Shown here in pieces: positions 63,763 to 64,000 of a stretch of 64,000 nt of DNA. The stretch is from Mycolicibacterium tusciae JS617 (GTDB lineage Bacteria > Actinomycetota > Actinomycetes > Mycobacteriales > Mycobacteriaceae). Positions within the stretch are counted from its first letter, which is position 1. Each line of letters starts with the position of its first letter. The stretch is from positions 3,658,001 through 3,722,000 of the forward strand of contig NZ_KI912270.1 in the NCBI RefSeq assembly GCF_000243415.2. Direction: 5' to 3'. Under the pieces are notes generated by a model, which was not told the DNA's origin, ran no database searches, and saw only the letters and a list, made by a program, of their open reading frames with translations. The position numbers and the translations under genes are program-made.

Positions 63763-64000
63763 ATGACCACGCTGTCTGACCGCCCGAACACCGGCCTTCT
63801 CGTGATCGATGTGCAAAACGGCGTCGTCGAGCAGGCGCACCAACGGGATTCCGTGGTCGCCAACATCGGCGCCGTCGTCGACCGGGCGCGGCGCGATGGC
63901 GTCCCGGTGGTGTGGGTCCAACACTGCGACGAGGAACTGGTCAAGGGAAGCGACGCTTGGCGCATCATCCCGGAGTTGGGTCCACGGGATATCGAGCCGC
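63763..64000 (+). CDS. Isochorismatase-family hydrolase, N-terminal part (runs off the window)
   Basis: From ATG 63763 the frame reads LSDRPNTGLLVIDVQNGVVE, with the catalytic aspartate of the cysteine-hydrolase family in VIDVQ, and DGVPVVWVQHCDEELVKGSD. It continues past the window end, so the lysine is incomplete in context and the cysteine is not visible. Function beyond family (isochorismatase, nicotinamidase-like) cannot be given. Confidence 0.85.
   Translation, partial: MTTLSDRPNTGLLVIDVQNGVVEQAHQRDSVVANIGAVVDRARRDGVPVVWVQHCDEELVKGSDAWRIIPELGPRDIEP

Overview
The window is high-GC actinobacterial DNA and looks like a fast-growing mycobacterium (Mycolicibacterium type). The left arm carries a gene set familiar from mycobacterial chromosomes: rmlA, a P450/TetR pair, UDP-glucose dehydrogenase, a proline-rich DUF7159-type membrane protein, amt, the 190-residue dcd, and tRNA-Gly(CCC). 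The right arm, from about 53 kb, is also chromosomal. It holds small membrane proteins, an MDR oxidoreductase, a cupin/TetR pair, a GAF-ANTAR regulator, a thiolase, a carotenoid oxygenase, a tandem HxlR regulator, a CIRCE-controlled Hsp20, and the start of an isochorismatase.

The middle 40 kb (about 12.4-52.45 kb) is accessory DNA. Its left part (12.4-26.9 kb) is a three-layer nest of tyrosine-recombinase elements. Layer 1 is a minus-strand operon of integrase, small HTH protein and a zinc-ribbon recombinase-like protein. Its integrase gene is cut at the codons for the first catalytic arginine (GL|RR) by layer 2 (15715-26286). Layer 2 is a Tn554-like element with a TnpA-type recombinase, a large TnpB-type recombinase and a small HTH/coiled-coil DUF6262-type protein. 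The TnpB-type gene of layer 2 is in turn cut at its second catalytic box (YRH|SYAQ) by layer 3 (18849-24957). Layer 3 is a second Tn554-like element with three recombinase genes and its own DUF6262-type gene. Removing the inserts restores both interrupted reading frames, and each insert has short imperfect inverted repeats at its ends.

The rest (about 26.9-52.45 kb) looks like an actinomycete integrative conjugative element (AICE). At the left end are integrase, excisionase, an FtsK/TraSA-like translocase and an endonuclease VII-like protein. At the right end is an HUH-type RepSA-like initiator in a translationally coupled operon. A 3' half of tRNA-Arg(CCT), probably an attR scar, lies just outside. 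The cargo resembles a defence island: a DEDDh exonuclease-TerB-BRCT protein, a three-TM protein gene broken by IS110, an HhH-type protein, a single-chain type IIG restriction-modification enzyme with a membrane partner, a two-gene CBASS (CD-NTase plus Cap15-like effector), a HIRAN plus HipA-like kinase pair and an orphan XRE regulator. One ISL3-family IS with an 8-bp target duplication and two nearly identical IS110-family copies have broken genes in this cargo.

Regulation can be read at several points: paired palindromes between the P450 operon and its TetR gene, palindromes beside two further TetR genes, a palindrome over the promoter of a probably leaderless XRE gene, and a CIRCE element before hsp20. 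No CRISPR array and no rRNA genes were seen.
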